In this document: one piece after another, positions 1-9,627 of the stretch
How positions within the stretch are numbered: position 1 is the stretch's first letter
Layout: every line of letters starts with the position of its first letter
Origin: Carboxylicivirga agarovorans
Lineage (GTDB): Bacteria > Bacteroidota > Bacteroidia > Bacteroidales > Marinilabiliaceae
Direction of reading: 5' to 3'
Assembly: GCF_050589845.1 (NCBI RefSeq)
Contig: NZ_JBNGPA010000012.1
Location: forward strand, 62,001-126,000
DNA length: 64,000 nucleotides
Notes under the pieces: model-generated
What the model saw: only the letters and a program-made list of their open reading frames with translations
Told to the model about the DNA's origin: nothing
Databases searched by the model: none
Position numbers and translations under genes: made by a program

Positions 1-1
1 T

Positions 2-382
2 ATGCTCAAGAAAATAAGTCATATATTAATGGTAACAGTGTTGTTAATTTCAACAACTGGTATGACTGTATCTAAACATTACTGTGGTGGCAGCTTGGTT
101 AATTTGAATCTTTTTAGTGAAGCAATAGGATGTTGCGAAGGAGCATGTTCTTCTGAATGCTGTCACAATGAATCAGAACATTATGAACTGGATGCAGATT
201 TTGTATCTGCAGTAAACAATATTGAGTACCAGGTAGCAACAATAGAACTGTTGTTCCCAATTGTACAAAGCTTTTTACTCTGCACTTTTGAGGAGTCGCA
301 TATTGAATTAGCAGACTATAATCCTCCACCTCCCAAAGAAGTGCTTACCTTTCTTTCTGACATACAAGTGTATCGTTTGTGA
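2..382 (+). CDS. HYC_CC_PP family small secreted protein
   Basis: A 126-residue protein with an N-terminal hydrophobic segment (about residues 5-24) followed by the three signatures that name this Bacteroidota family: H-Y-C at 26-28, C-C pairs in the middle (CCEGAC, ECCH) and a proline run (NPPPPK) near the C-terminus. The family has no assigned enzyme activity. It is often found beside heavy-metal efflux genes, and here it precedes a CusA-type pump by about 100 bases on the same strand. The Cys/His-rich motifs suggest metal binding at the envelope, which is inference. The gene starts at the second base of the window, so an upstream in-frame start cannot be excluded. Confidence 0.8.
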   Translation: MLKKISHILMVTVLLISTTGMTVSKHYCGGSLVNLNLFSEAIGCCEGACSSECCHNESEHYELDADFVSAVNNIEYQVATIELLFPIVQSFLLCTFEESHIELADYNPPPPKEVLTFLSDIQVYRL

Positions 383-481
383 TTTCTACGATATGATTAT
401 TAGTTGACTCAATGCGACTTAATTGCGTTAGTTGTGTCAAATCAATAACTTATTTCGAATTTTAATCATAAATGAATTGAT

Positions 482-3400
482 ATGCTTAATTCAATTATTC
501 GCTTTTTTCTTGAAAATAAGCTGATTACTTTTTTAGTATTGCTTGTTTTCATTAGCTGGGGAATCATTAATTCTCCTTTTGGCTGGGATACAGGTATTTT
601 GCCAAGTGACCCGGTGCCCGTTGATGCCATACCAGATATCGGCGAGAATCAACAAATCGTATATACTGAATGGCCTGGCCGTTCACCTCAGGATATTGAA
701 GACCAAATATCTTATCCTTTAACCACCTCCTTATTGGGTATACCTGGTGTGAAAACGATTCGTAGTAACTCCATTTTTGGTTTGTCCAGTATTTACATCA
801 TTTTTGATGAGGATGTGGAGTTTTACTGGAGTAGAACACGTATCCTGGAAAAATTAAATTCTTTGCCGGGCGGTACGCTACCCTCAGATGTATCTCCTTC
901 GCTTGGACCTGATGCTACAGCCCTCGGACAAATCTATTGGTATACACTCGAAGGACGTGATGCAGAAGGGAATCCTTCTGGAGGCTGGGACCCGCATGAA
1001 CTACGAACCATACAGGATTTCTATGTTCGTTATTCCTTAACATCGGCTAAAGGTGTGGCAGAAGTGGCTTCTATTGGTGGTTTTGTAAAAGAGTACCAGG
1101 TTGATATAGACCCCTACGCAATGAAAGCGCATAACGTGACGATTGCACAAATTATGTCTGCTGTAAAAAGCAGTAACCTCGATATTGGCGCACGGACGAT
1201 TGAATTTAACCGTGCCGAGTATTTGGTGCGCGCATTGGGTTATATCAAAAATCTTGAAGACTTGGAAAAGAGCGTTGTTACAGTACGTGACAATGTACCT
1301 ATCCGACTAAAGGATGTTGCCAAGATTAACTTTGGCCCTGCTACACGACGAGGTGGATTGGATAAAGGAGGTGCCGAAGCTGTAGGAGGTGTTGTTGTTG
1401 CTCGTTATGGTGCCAACCCACTTCAGACCATCGAAAATATGAAGGCCAAGATTGCAGAGATTGAGCCTGGCTTGCCTTCCAAAACATTGGCGGATGGTAC
1501 TGTTTCAAAAGTAACGATAGTACCGTTTTACGACCGTACCGGATTAATAAAGGAAACGCTGGGAACATTGGAAGAAGCCATCTCCCTTGAATTGCTGATT
1601 AGTATTCTGGTGGTAATTGTACTGGTTTTTAATCTACGTGCTTCATTTCTTATCTCAAGCCTCCTACCTATTGGTGTACTTATCACCTTTATTACCATGC
1701 GACAGTTTGGAGTTGATGCTAATATTGTGGCGCTATCCGGTATTGCCATTGCCATTGGAGTGATGGTGGATGTGGGAGTCGTTTTTGTTGAAAACATTAT
1801 CCGGCACATTGAAATGCCAGAAAACAAGGGGGCAAAAGGAAAAGAGTTGCTAAATGTTGTGTATACTGCCACTACCGAAGTAGCTGGTGCTGTTATCACA
1901 GCTTTATCAACCACCATTATTAGTTTCCTGCCTGTGTTTGCCATGGAAGCTGCCGAAGGAAAGTTGTTTAAGCCATTGGCTTTTACAAAAACCTTCACGA
2001 TGGTTTCCGCTTTACTCATCGGGCTTATTATAATCCCAACCTTATCGCACTTAATTTTTTCCATTAAGATAGATAAAAAGCGCTATCAGCGTTTGGGTAA
2101 TTTCATTCTGATTGCTGCAGGAGTTGTTTTGTCTATTGTTTCAGATAATTATATTGCCCTGGCTATTACGGCTTATGGTATCAATGGCTTATTGTCTTAC
2201 CGCTGGAAGGAGCATCAGAAGAAATGGATAAACCTAATTAATATTGCTATTACCATTGTGGTGGTGGTTTTCTTCCTGACAAAGGCCTGGATGCCTCTTG
2301 GGGCTCAAAACAGTCTGTTTGCTAATTTCTTGTTTGTGATAGCCATCGTAACTACTGTTTTGGGCAGTTTATCAATGGTGGTGGTATTTTACAAAGGCAT
2401 ATTGAACTGGTGTTTGGATAATAAATGGGCATTTCTGATTGTACCCATTTTTATAGTATTCTTCGGAATGACCAGCTGGCAAGGTTTTAATAAGTTGTTT
2501 GGTTTTATGCCTCAGTTTATTAAAGATACTGATTCATATGCTTATCTGGATGAAAAACTACCGGGCATCGGAAAAGAGTTTATGCCATCGCTGGATGAAG
2601 GTTCATTTTTGTTAATGCCAACAACAATGCCTCACTCGGGCATCGAAGAAAACCTGGAAGTCATTCGTATACTTGATAAACAGGTTAACTCCATCCCTGA
2701 AGTTGAAACAGTGGTTGGTAAATGGGGACGTGTAAATTCGGCCCTGGACCCGGCGCCTACTTCTATGTATGAGAATGTTATCAACTATAAACCAGAATAC
2801 ATACTGAATGAAAAAGGGCATCGCATGCGCTTTAAAACCAATAAAGAAGGTGCCTTCTTGTTGAAAGATGGTTCTACCTACCATCCGAAGGAAGAAACAT
2901 TCCGTTTGATTGACAAAGAGAATTTGACGGAGGATAAGAACGGGGAGTATTTCAGACAGTGGCGCGATGAAATTAAATTACCTGATGATATCTGGCAGGC
3001 TATTCTTGATAAAAGTAGCATACCTGGTCTGACATCCGCTCCGAAGTTACAACCTATTTCCACACGTTTAGTGATGTTGCAAACAGGTATGCGTGCACCA
3101 ATGGGTATTAAGGTGTATGGCCCTGACCTGGAAAGCATTGAAAAAGTTGGCTTTGAGCTGGAAAAGCAATTAAAGCAAGTTGAAGGTGTACAAGGTATGT
3201 CAGTTTTTGCTGACCGGGTGGTAGGTAAGCCCTATCTGGAGATGGAAATAGAAAGAGATGCCATTGCCCGATATGGCTTAACCGTCCAGAACCTGCAAGC
3301 CGTTATTGGAAGTGCCATAGGTGGTATGCCATTGACTACTACAGTTGAGGGGCGTGAACGTTTCCCGGTACGATTGCGTTATGCCCGTGAGTTCAGGGAC

Positions 3401-4285
3401 AATCCTGAGGACTTGCAACGTATTTTAATCCCTACGCCTTCAGGAGCTCAAATACCTCTTGGTGAATTGGTGACTCTACATTATGTCAGAGGCCCTCAGA
3501 TGATTAAAAGTGAGGATACCTTCTTGGTGGGCTATGTGATTTTCGACAAAAAGGAAGGTTATGCCGAGGTGGATGTGGTTGAAAATGCGCAAGAATACTT
3601 AAAGGAAAAAAAGAATAACGGTGAATTTGCTCTTCCTGCCGGGGTGAGTTATAAATTTACCGGGAACTATGAAAATCAGATACGCGCTACTAAGCGCCTG
3701 ATGATTGTTATTCCAATTTCTTTAATTATCATCTTCCTGATACTGTACTTCCAGTTCAGGTCTGTTATTTCAACAAGTTTGATTTTCTCAGGCATTATTG
3801 TGGCATTATCCGGTGGATTCATCATGCTTTGGTTGTACGGTCAGCCTTGGTTTATGGATGGTTCATTAGCCGGCATGAGTTTACGCAATCTATTTCAGGT
3901 AAGCACCATCAACCTGAGTGTTGCGGTTTGGGTTGGGTTTATTGCATTGTTTGGTGTCGCTACTGATGATGGTGTATTAATCAGTACTTACATCAAACAA
4001 CTACAGGACAAACGACAACCAAAAACCGTTAAAGAAGTGAGAGCTTTGGTATTGGAAGCTGGCTCAAAAAGAGTACGTCCTGCCATCATGACGACTGCGA
4101 CAACAATTATCGCACTTTTACCCGTATTAACATCCACAGGTAAAGGGTCTGATATAATGGTTCCAATGGCCATTCCTTTATTTGGTGGAATGACCATTGA
4201 GGTCTTAACCATGTTTGTGGTTCCAGTGCTATATAGCATGTGGCAGGAAGCGAAAGTAAAGAAGAATAACCCTGAAAAAGCATAA
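482..4285 (+). CDS. cusA: CusA/CzcA-type heavy-metal efflux RND transporter
   Basis: Inner-membrane pump of a tripartite efflux system that exports metal cations, probably Cu(I)/Ag(I), using the proton gradient. The 1267-residue protein has the expected RND layout: TM1 at about 10-27, a periplasmic porter domain beginning with the heavy-metal-RND motif DAIPDIGENQQIVYTEW, a TM block around 365-540 with the charged TM4 motif VMVDVGVVFVEN (Asp430), extra TM segments around 540-700, a second porter domain, and a C-terminal TM block with GVATDDGVLIS. It is longer than proteobacterial CusA (about 1040) because of the central insertion. The next gene, a TolC homologue, starts 3 bases downstream, so the two are co-transcribed. 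Copper/silver rather than Co/Zn/Cd specificity is inferred from the CusB-like partner. Confidence 0.93.
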   Translation: MLNSIIRFFLENKLITFLVLLVFISWGIINSPFGWDTGILPSDPVPVDAIPDIGENQQIVYTEWPGRSPQDIEDQISYPLTTSLLGIPGVKTIRSNSIFGLSSIYIIFDEDVEFYWSRTRILEKLNSLPGGTLPSDVSPSLGPDATALGQIYWYTLEGRDAEGNPSGGWDPHELRTIQDFYVRYSLTSAKGVAEVASIGGFVKEYQVDIDPYAMKAHNVTIAQIMSAVKSSNLDIGARTIEFNRAEYLVRALGYIKNLEDLEKSVVTVRDNVPIRLKDVAKINFGPATRRGGLDKGGAEAVGGVVVARYGANPLQTIENMKAKIAEIEPGLPSKTLADGTVSKVTIVPFYDRTGLIKETLGTLEEAISLELLISILVVIVLVFNLRASFLISSLLPIGVLITFITMRQFGVDANIVALSGIAIAIGVMVDVGVVFVENIIRHIEMPENKGAKGKELLNVVYTATTEVAGAVITALSTTIISFLPVFAMEAAEGKLFKPLAFTKTFTMVSALLIGLIIIPTLSHLIFSIKIDKKRYQRLGNFILIAAGVVLSIVSDNYIALAITAYGINGLLSYRWKEHQKKWINLINIAITIVVVVFFLTKAWMPLGAQNSLFANFLFVIAIVTTVLGSLSMVVVFYKGILNWCLDNKWAFLIVPIFIVFFGMTSWQGFNKLFGFMPQFIKDTDSYAYLDEKLPGIGKEFMPSLDEGSFLLMPTTMPHSGIEENLEVIRILDKQVNSIPEVETVVGKWGRVNSALDPAPTSMYENVINYKPEYILNEKGHRMRFKTNKEGAFLLKDGSTYHPKEETFRLIDKENLTEDKNGEYFRQWRDEIKLPDDIWQAILDKSSIPGLTSAPKLQPISTRLVMLQTGMRAPMGIKVYGPDLESIEKVGFELEKQLKQVEGVQGMSVFADRVVGKPYLEMEIERDAIARYGLTVQNLQAVIGSAIGGMPLTTTVEGRERFPVRLRYAREFRDNPEDLQRILIPTPSGAQIPLGELVTLHYVRGPQMIKSEDTFLVGYVIFDKKEGYAEVDVVENAQEYLKEKKNNGEFALPAGVSYKFTGNYENQIRATKRLMIVIPISLIIIFLILYFQFRSVISTSLIFSGIIVALSGGFIMLWLYGQPWFMDGSLAGMSLRNLFQVSTINLSVAVWVGFIALFGVATDDGVLISTYIKQLQDKRQPKTVKEVRALVLEAGSKRVRPAIMTTATTIIALLPVLTSTGKGSDIMVPMAIPLFGGMTIEVLTMFVVPVLYSMWQEAKVKKNNPEKA

Positions 4286-4288
4286 GAC

Positions 4289-5521
4289 ATGAAACGCATT
4301 AAGATTTATATATTATTTGTGCTATTAGGTTTGTCAGGTGTAATTCAGGCACAGGATGAACTCAATCACTATTTGGTAGAGGCCGCAGAGAATAATCCGG
4401 CTTTAAAAGCCTCATTTAACAAATACCTGGCTGCTCTTGAAAAAGCGCCTCAAGTCGGCACATTACCCGATCCGCAATTGGCCTTCGCCTATTTTATACA
4501 ACCTGTTGAGACCAGAAACGGTCCTCAGGAGTTCAGGCTGTCAGCCACACAAATGTTTCCCTGGTTTGGCACATTAAAGTCAAAGAAAAATGCCAGTATA
4601 GAAGAAGCCAAAGCCTTATATGAAGTATTTGAAGAAAACAAGTCGAAACTGTTTAATGAGGTAAAAGCCAATTGGTATAATCTGTATTTTAACAACAAGG
4701 CTACTGTTATCACTTTGGAAAACATAGAGATACTAAATACTTTTAAAAAGCTCGCCATTGTTAAGGTTGAAGCAGGGCTCGTGTCGGCGGTTGACCAGTA
4801 CCGGATAGAAATGGAGATTTATGATTTGGAAAATCAACTGGCTCTCTTAAAGGACAAGCAAGAGGTGTTGGAAGTTTCATTCAATAACCTTTTGAACTCA
4901 GACGAAAAGAGGCTTATTATTTTTCCTGATGAATTGTGGTCCACAGATATTCTTTATACAAAAGAGGCAGTATTAGATTCTATTCAAATAAAGAATCACC
5001 AACTTCTGAGCATCGATATGCAAAAGAGTGCGCTTGCTTTTAGGAAACAAGCAGCTAAAAAACAAGGTGCTCCAACATTCAGCCTTGGTATTGACTACAT
5101 CTCGATTGGAAAAGGAGATAATAATTTATCGGGTAAGGATGCCATCGCATTCCCAAAGGTAGGACTAACAATTCCCCTGTATCGAAATAAATACAAGAGC
5201 ATGGTTCAGGAAGTTATTTACTTGGAAACTGCCAAGGATTATGAGCGTGCGGATAAAGTAAATGTGCTGGAAACTGTATTTGAGAATTCATGGAAAGATT
5301 ATCGTGATGCCCATCGTCGAATTGAGTTATTTGATAAGCAGCTGAGCATCGCCCGAAAATCCTTAAGATTATTGGAAACTGAATATGCTTATGCCAATAA
5401 AAATTTTGAGGAAATTCTGCGGATGGAAAGGCGCTTGCTAAAATACAATTTGGAATTGGAAATGGCCCGAACAGATAAGCAGGCAGCCATAGCTTTTATC
5501 TATTACCTAATGGGTAAATAG
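4289..5521 (+). CDS. cusC: TolC-family outer-membrane efflux protein
   Basis: Outer-membrane channel component of the metal efflux system. It has 410 residues with a cleavable signal peptide (about 1-21, ending at IQAQ), then the paired helical hairpin repeats of the OEP family. The opening helix NPALKASFNKY and the motif PQVGTLPDPQL are typical of Cus/Czc outer-membrane factors in Bacteroidota. The C-terminal half repeats the helical pattern and ends in a long amphipathic helix. Its start lies 3 bases after the pump stop codon, indicating one transcript. The symbol reflects the operon role; one-to-one orthology with E. coli CusC is not shown. Confidence 0.88.
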   Translation: MKRIKIYILFVLLGLSGVIQAQDELNHYLVEAAENNPALKASFNKYLAALEKAPQVGTLPDPQLAFAYFIQPVETRNGPQEFRLSATQMFPWFGTLKSKKNASIEEAKALYEVFEENKSKLFNEVKANWYNLYFNNKATVITLENIEILNTFKKLAIVKVEAGLVSAVDQYRIEMEIYDLENQLALLKDKQEVLEVSFNNLLNSDEKRLIIFPDELWSTDILYTKEAVLDSIQIKNHQLLSIDMQKSALAFRKQAAKKQGAPTFSLGIDYISIGKGDNNLSGKDAIAFPKVGLTIPLYRNKYKSMVQEVIYLETAKDYERADKVNVLETVFENSWKDYRDAHRRIELFDKQLSIARKSLRLLETEYAYANKNFEEILRMERRLLKYNLELEMARTDKQAAIAFIYYLMGK

Positions 5522-5653
5522 GGAAAGTATTTATCAAGTAATAACGTTTTAATGACAGAGAAATGAAACGAGCCACGAGAATAGTTACTCATACAGGTAA
5601 ACAACTATTGGCGAGTTCCATCGAATACATTTGAATATTTAAAATATAATGAG

Positions 5654-7771
5654 ATGAAAACAATATTTCAAAATATAAAAAGCAATTACAAATTAGTCCT
5701 TGGCGTATTAATAGTCGGACTTGCAATTGGATGGATAATTTCACCATCCGGCAATACAAATGGAGCCGGAGATGAACATGCAGGTCACAACCACGAAGAA
5801 GAAGCCACTACCTGGACTTGTTCCATGCATCCACAAATTAAACAGGACAAGTTTGGCTTATGCCCCATTTGTGCCATGGATTTAATCCCCTTATCATCGA
5901 TGGGCGGAGGCGAAAATGCCGACCCCAATGAAATCGTCATGAGCGAATCGGCCGCCAAACTTGCAGAGATTCAAACATCTGTTGTTGCTCTTGGAGAGCC
6001 TAATAAGTCCATCTATATGCAAGGGAAACTGCATGTAGATGAAAGACGTATAGCTGAACTAACTGCTCGCTTTGGAGGTCGCATTGAAGAGCTCTTTGTT
6101 AATTTCACAGGACAAGAAGTTCGTAAAGGGCAAAAATTAGCCACTATTTACTCGCCTAATTTAGTGAGTGCCCAACGTGAGTTAATTGAAGCTTCAGAAT
6201 TTAAAGCAGACAACCCTTCCTTATATAAGGCATCAAGAGCTAAACTTAAATCGTGGGGTTTAACCGAAAGACAAGTTGACAAAATTGAAGCCTCCGGAGA
6301 GCCAGAAGTTAATTTTAACGTTCTGTCGCCAATAACCGGAACAGTAACTATGCGCCATGTAGCATTAGGTGACTATGTGAAAGAAGGAACTGCCCTATTT
6401 AAGGTAGCCGATTTAACCAAACTATGGGCATTATTTGATGCTTATGAAACAGATTTGCCTTGGATAAAAATAGGTGACAAATTGAATTTCAGCTTGCGGG
6501 CTTTACCTGGTGAAGAGTTTAAAACAAAGGTTACATATGTTGACCCCTTTATTGATGCCAAAACAAGAGTGGCAAAGGTACGTGCTGAAATCGGCAACAA
6601 GGAACTACGCTTAAAACCAGAGATGTTTGCAAGCGGTGTACTGGAATCTAAAATAGCGAATGAGCAAAAAGCTGTTATTATTCCAAAGTCAGCGGTAATG
6701 TGGACAGGTAAAAGAGCGGTGGTATATACCAAAGTTGAAGAACGTGAATCTCCTACCTTCTTATACCGTGAAATTGTATTGGGACCAGAAGCAGGTGCTT
6801 TCTATGTGGTGAAGGAAGGATTGGAGCCAGGCGAGGAAATAGCCACCAATGGCGTCTTTAAAATTGATGCAGCTGCCCAGTTAGTTGGATTGCCAAGCAT
6901 GATGAATGCACCCGATTCGAAGAATCTTAAGAAGGAAACATTTACCGTTGCTGGCAATTGCGAAATGTGTAAAGACAGAATTGAGAAAACCGCCAAGACG
7001 ATTTATGGTGTTAGCTTGGCTAAATGGGATGCGGATTCGCATACGATAACTATCCAGTTTGACACTGATAAAGCGAAACTGCATGATGTGCACAAAGCCA
7101 TTGCCAATTCGGGTCATGATACGGAGATGCATAAGGCCGATGATAATGTCTATAATGAATTACCTGGTTGTTGCTTGTATGAGCGATTGGATAATATCCA
7201 AAAGAAATCTTCCTTTGTTGTTGCTCACGCCACGATACAAGTAGCTGGTAATTGCGATATGTGTAAAGAACGCATTGAAAATGCAGCTCTATCGGTTGCA
7301 GGAGTAAGCAGTGCCGATTGGAGTGCCGATAAGCAAGAGTTACATGTCAATTATCAATCAGACAAAGCCAAAACGGATAAAATACAAAAAGCCATTGCAA
7401 AGGTTGGTCATGATACGGAAAAGTATAAGGCAGATGATGCTGTTTACGATGCGCTTCATAGTTGTTGTCAGTATCCTAGAATGGAACACAAACAGAGTAA
7501 CAACAAACTACAAGTGATGTTTACTGTTGGCGGAAACTGTGGCATGTGTAAAGATCGCATCGAAACGGCTGCATTAACCGTTGAGGGTGTAATAGAAGCC
7601 AATTGGGATAAAGAAACAAAAAAGATTCATATCAACTTTTCTTCCCCAGCCACAGAAGATATCATTCAAAAAGCTATAGCTGAAGCTGGTCACGATACCG
7701 ATAAATACAAAGCTGATGATGCTGTTTACCAGGAATTACATAGTTGTTGCAAATATGATCGCTTAAAATAG
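5654..7771 (+). CDS. cusB: CusB-type periplasmic adaptor with three C-terminal HMA-like domains
   Basis: Membrane-fusion subunit linking the RND pump to TolC. The 705-residue protein has an N-terminal membrane anchor (about 12-30), a His-rich stretch (HAGHNHEE), a heavy-metal-binding domain at about 53-80 (Cys56, Met58-His59, CPIC at 70-73), and the barrel-sandwich/beta-barrel adaptor core to about 420. It then carries three tandem HMA-like repeats with metal motifs C436-x-x-C439, C534-x-x-C537 and C629-x-x-C632, each preceded by GN. Each repeat is followed by a conserved tail (HDTE/D..KADD.VY..L..CC.Y.R). Ordinary CusB is about 400 residues and lacks these repeats. The repeats could hand metal to the pump or buffer it; that role is inferred. 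Confidence 0.88.
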   Translation: MKTIFQNIKSNYKLVLGVLIVGLAIGWIISPSGNTNGAGDEHAGHNHEEEATTWTCSMHPQIKQDKFGLCPICAMDLIPLSSMGGGENADPNEIVMSESAAKLAEIQTSVVALGEPNKSIYMQGKLHVDERRIAELTARFGGRIEELFVNFTGQEVRKGQKLATIYSPNLVSAQRELIEASEFKADNPSLYKASRAKLKSWGLTERQVDKIEASGEPEVNFNVLSPITGTVTMRHVALGDYVKEGTALFKVADLTKLWALFDAYETDLPWIKIGDKLNFSLRALPGEEFKTKVTYVDPFIDAKTRVAKVRAEIGNKELRLKPEMFASGVLESKIANEQKAVIIPKSAVMWTGKRAVVYTKVEERESPTFLYREIVLGPEAGAFYVVKEGLEPGEEIATNGVFKIDAAAQLVGLPSMMNAPDSKNLKKETFTVAGNCEMCKDRIEKTAKTIYGVSLAKWDADSHTITIQFDTDKAKLHDVHKAIANSGHDTEMHKADDNVYNELPGCCLYERLDNIQKKSSFVVAHATIQVAGNCDMCKERIENAALSVAGVSSADWSADKQELHVNYQSDKAKTDKIQKAIAKVGHDTEKYKADDAVYDALHSCCQYPRMEHKQSNNKLQVMFTVGGNCGMCKDRIETAALTVEGVIEANWDKETKKIHINFSSPATEDIIQKAIAEAGHDTDKYKADDAVYQELHSCCKYDRLK

Positions 7772-7780
7772 TTAGTAATA

Positions 7781-7811
7781 ACATCCGGGCAAATGTCCGG
7801 ATGTATTTTTT
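7781..7811 (+). terminator. Rho-independent terminator after the efflux genes
   Basis: Inverted repeat ACATCCGG/CCGGATGT with a short loop, followed by a T-rich run, ten bases after the cusB stop codon. It closes the metal-efflux transcript. Confidence 0.75.
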
Positions 7812-8070
7812 ACTGATTTGTTGCTGAACTTATAAAATACTAAGATGAGGATTACTATTAAATACCTTAAAGAAATGTATGTGTACAACAAGGATTATCA
7901 TTTTCAATAAAGGCTATATTATAATTAGTCTTTGTCTACTAATAAGTTAATCAAAGTCTCCCCAAACCCACCAATCATAAGTATGAGTGCCTTTCTATTA
8001 TTTGTAGAAATTATAAGAATTTATTGATACTTTTAATCTAAATGATGTCAGTAATAAATTCTGGAGGATT

Positions 8071-9462
8071 ATGAAAAAAATGACCAAGACTCAAAAGTCA
8101 GTTCTGCTTGTTGCAACTCTTACATCCTTTCTCGGACCATTTATTATCTCGTCGGTTAACATAGCCCTGCCGGATATTGAACATCATTTCGATATCGATG
8201 CCATAACGTTAAGCTGGATCATTATTTCCTATCTTTTATCATCTGCCATATTTTTATTACCAATGGGAAAATGGGCAGATATCAAAGGAGCAAAGAAAAT
8301 TTTTAAGCAAGGTACCATCGTCTTTGTATTATTCACTTTTTTATGTGCCATTACTAATAGTTCAATAATCCTAATTATAGCTAGATTTCTACAAGGTGTA
8401 GGAGCTGCTATGCTAATGACAACAGGCCCGGCCATCCTCATTTCAGAGTTTCCAATCAACCAACGAGGAAGAGTATTAGGGTTAAATGTCGCAGCAGTAT
8501 ACATTGGCCTTTCTGTTGGTCCTGTTGTTGGAGGATTTGTTACTTATTACATTGGATGGCAGGGTGTTTTCTGGATTTCAGGAATTCTTGGACTATCCGT
8601 AATGTTAGTCGCCTTTTTGTTTTTGGGTAAGGACGAAAATAAATCTCCACAATCCAGGATGGATCAATGGGGAGTTCTTATTTATATGTTAGCCCTATCA
8701 TGTTTTGTATATGGTTCGTCCAAAATTACAATTCTTCAAGGGCAAGTACTTATAATTGTTGGCACACTCTTAATTATTAGTTTTCTGATTTATCAGGCTA
8801 AAGTATCCTATCCTATATTTCCTATACATCTATTCAAAACAAATAAGCTTTTTGCATACTCCAATATAGCTGCATTAATCAATTACAGCGCTACCTTTGC
8901 CATCGTATTCCTACTAAGCTTATATTTACAAAAGATTCAACATTACAGCCCTAAAGAAGCTGGTAGTATATTAATAGCTCAACCAATTGTAATGGCTTTT
9001 CTATCTCCCTTGGCAGGATACCTTTCCGACCGGCTCGAACCTCGCATTTTAGCATCTTGCGGAATGGCAATCTGTTCACTAGGCTTGGCAAGACTTGCCT
9101 TTCTAACGGCAGACACTTCAACTTTTACAATTATTGGAACCTTAGGTTTTATTGGCCTTGGTTTTGCCCTCTTTTCCTCTCCCAACATGAACACTATCAT
9201 GAGCTCGATAGACAAAACAAAATCGGGCTTGGCAAGTGGTATGGTGGCAACTATGAGAGTTTTAGGCCAAATGGCAAGTGTGACAATTGCAAGTGCTTTA
9301 TTTGCGATCTTCTTTAAAAATGAATCAATTGAAGGTGTAGCTGATAAGTTATTTATTAAAGGGATTCATTATGCTTTTTTAACTTTTGCTTTTATTTGTG
9401 GCGGAGGTATTTATTTTTCAATGAGTAGGGGCAAAATGCATAATAAGACGATACCAGAATGA
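8071..9462 (+). CDS. MFS transporter, drug:H+ antiporter (DHA2-like)
   Basis: A 463-residue, strongly hydrophobic inner-membrane protein with about 13-14 predicted membrane segments. The signatures of the DHA2 (EmrB/QacA-like) group are visible: NIALPDI in TM1, WIIISYLLSSA in TM2, motif A as GKWADIKGAKK between TM2 and TM3, the R-x-x-Q-G-x-G motif (RFLQGVGAA) in TM4, and motif C as GLSVGPVVGG in TM5. It probably exports a toxic small molecule by proton antiport; the substrate is not evident. A GGAGG sequence at 8063-8067 sits four bases before the ATG, an unusually classical ribosome-binding site for this phylum. The gene stands alone. Confidence 0.85.
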   Translation: MKKMTKTQKSVLLVATLTSFLGPFIISSVNIALPDIEHHFDIDAITLSWIIISYLLSSAIFLLPMGKWADIKGAKKIFKQGTIVFVLFTFLCAITNSSIILIIARFLQGVGAAMLMTTGPAILISEFPINQRGRVLGLNVAAVYIGLSVGPVVGGFVTYYIGWQGVFWISGILGLSVMLVAFLFLGKDENKSPQSRMDQWGVLIYMLALSCFVYGSSKITILQGQVLIIVGTLLIISFLIYQAKVSYPIFPIHLFKTNKLFAYSNIAALINYSATFAIVFLLSLYLQKIQHYSPKEAGSILIAQPIVMAFLSPLAGYLSDRLEPRILASCGMAICSLGLARLAFLTADTSTFTIIGTLGFIGLGFALFSSPNMNTIMSSIDKTKSGLASGMVATMRVLGQMASVTIASALFAIFFKNESIEGVADKLFIKGIHYAFLTFAFICGGGIYFSMSRGKMHNKTIPE

Positions 9463-9627
9463 TTGGATTTACAACAAATAAAGAGAAAGGGCATTAAGTA
9501 TTACTTTTTTACAAACAGCAAATAATTCTAATGGATTGTATTTATACTCATTATAACTTCTGCTGCTCTGTTGACATTGCCTAATATTTTATGTACCTAG
9601 AAAGAAGGGAAACAAAGATCTTGAGAA

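Noticed and set aside
1528..2064. 178-codon open frame on the minus strand inside the RND pump gene
   Set aside because: Lies entirely within a strongly supported gene, and its composition follows from the antisense of TM-segment codons; no domain seen.
5563..5634. 23-codon open frame between the TolC-like and CusB-like genes
   Set aside because: Very short, no recognisable motif, no clear ribosome-binding site; could be chance.
7059..7517. Small plus-strand frames inside the HMA repeats of the adaptor
   Set aside because: Their similarity to each other reflects the repeated HMA coding sequence read in another frame.
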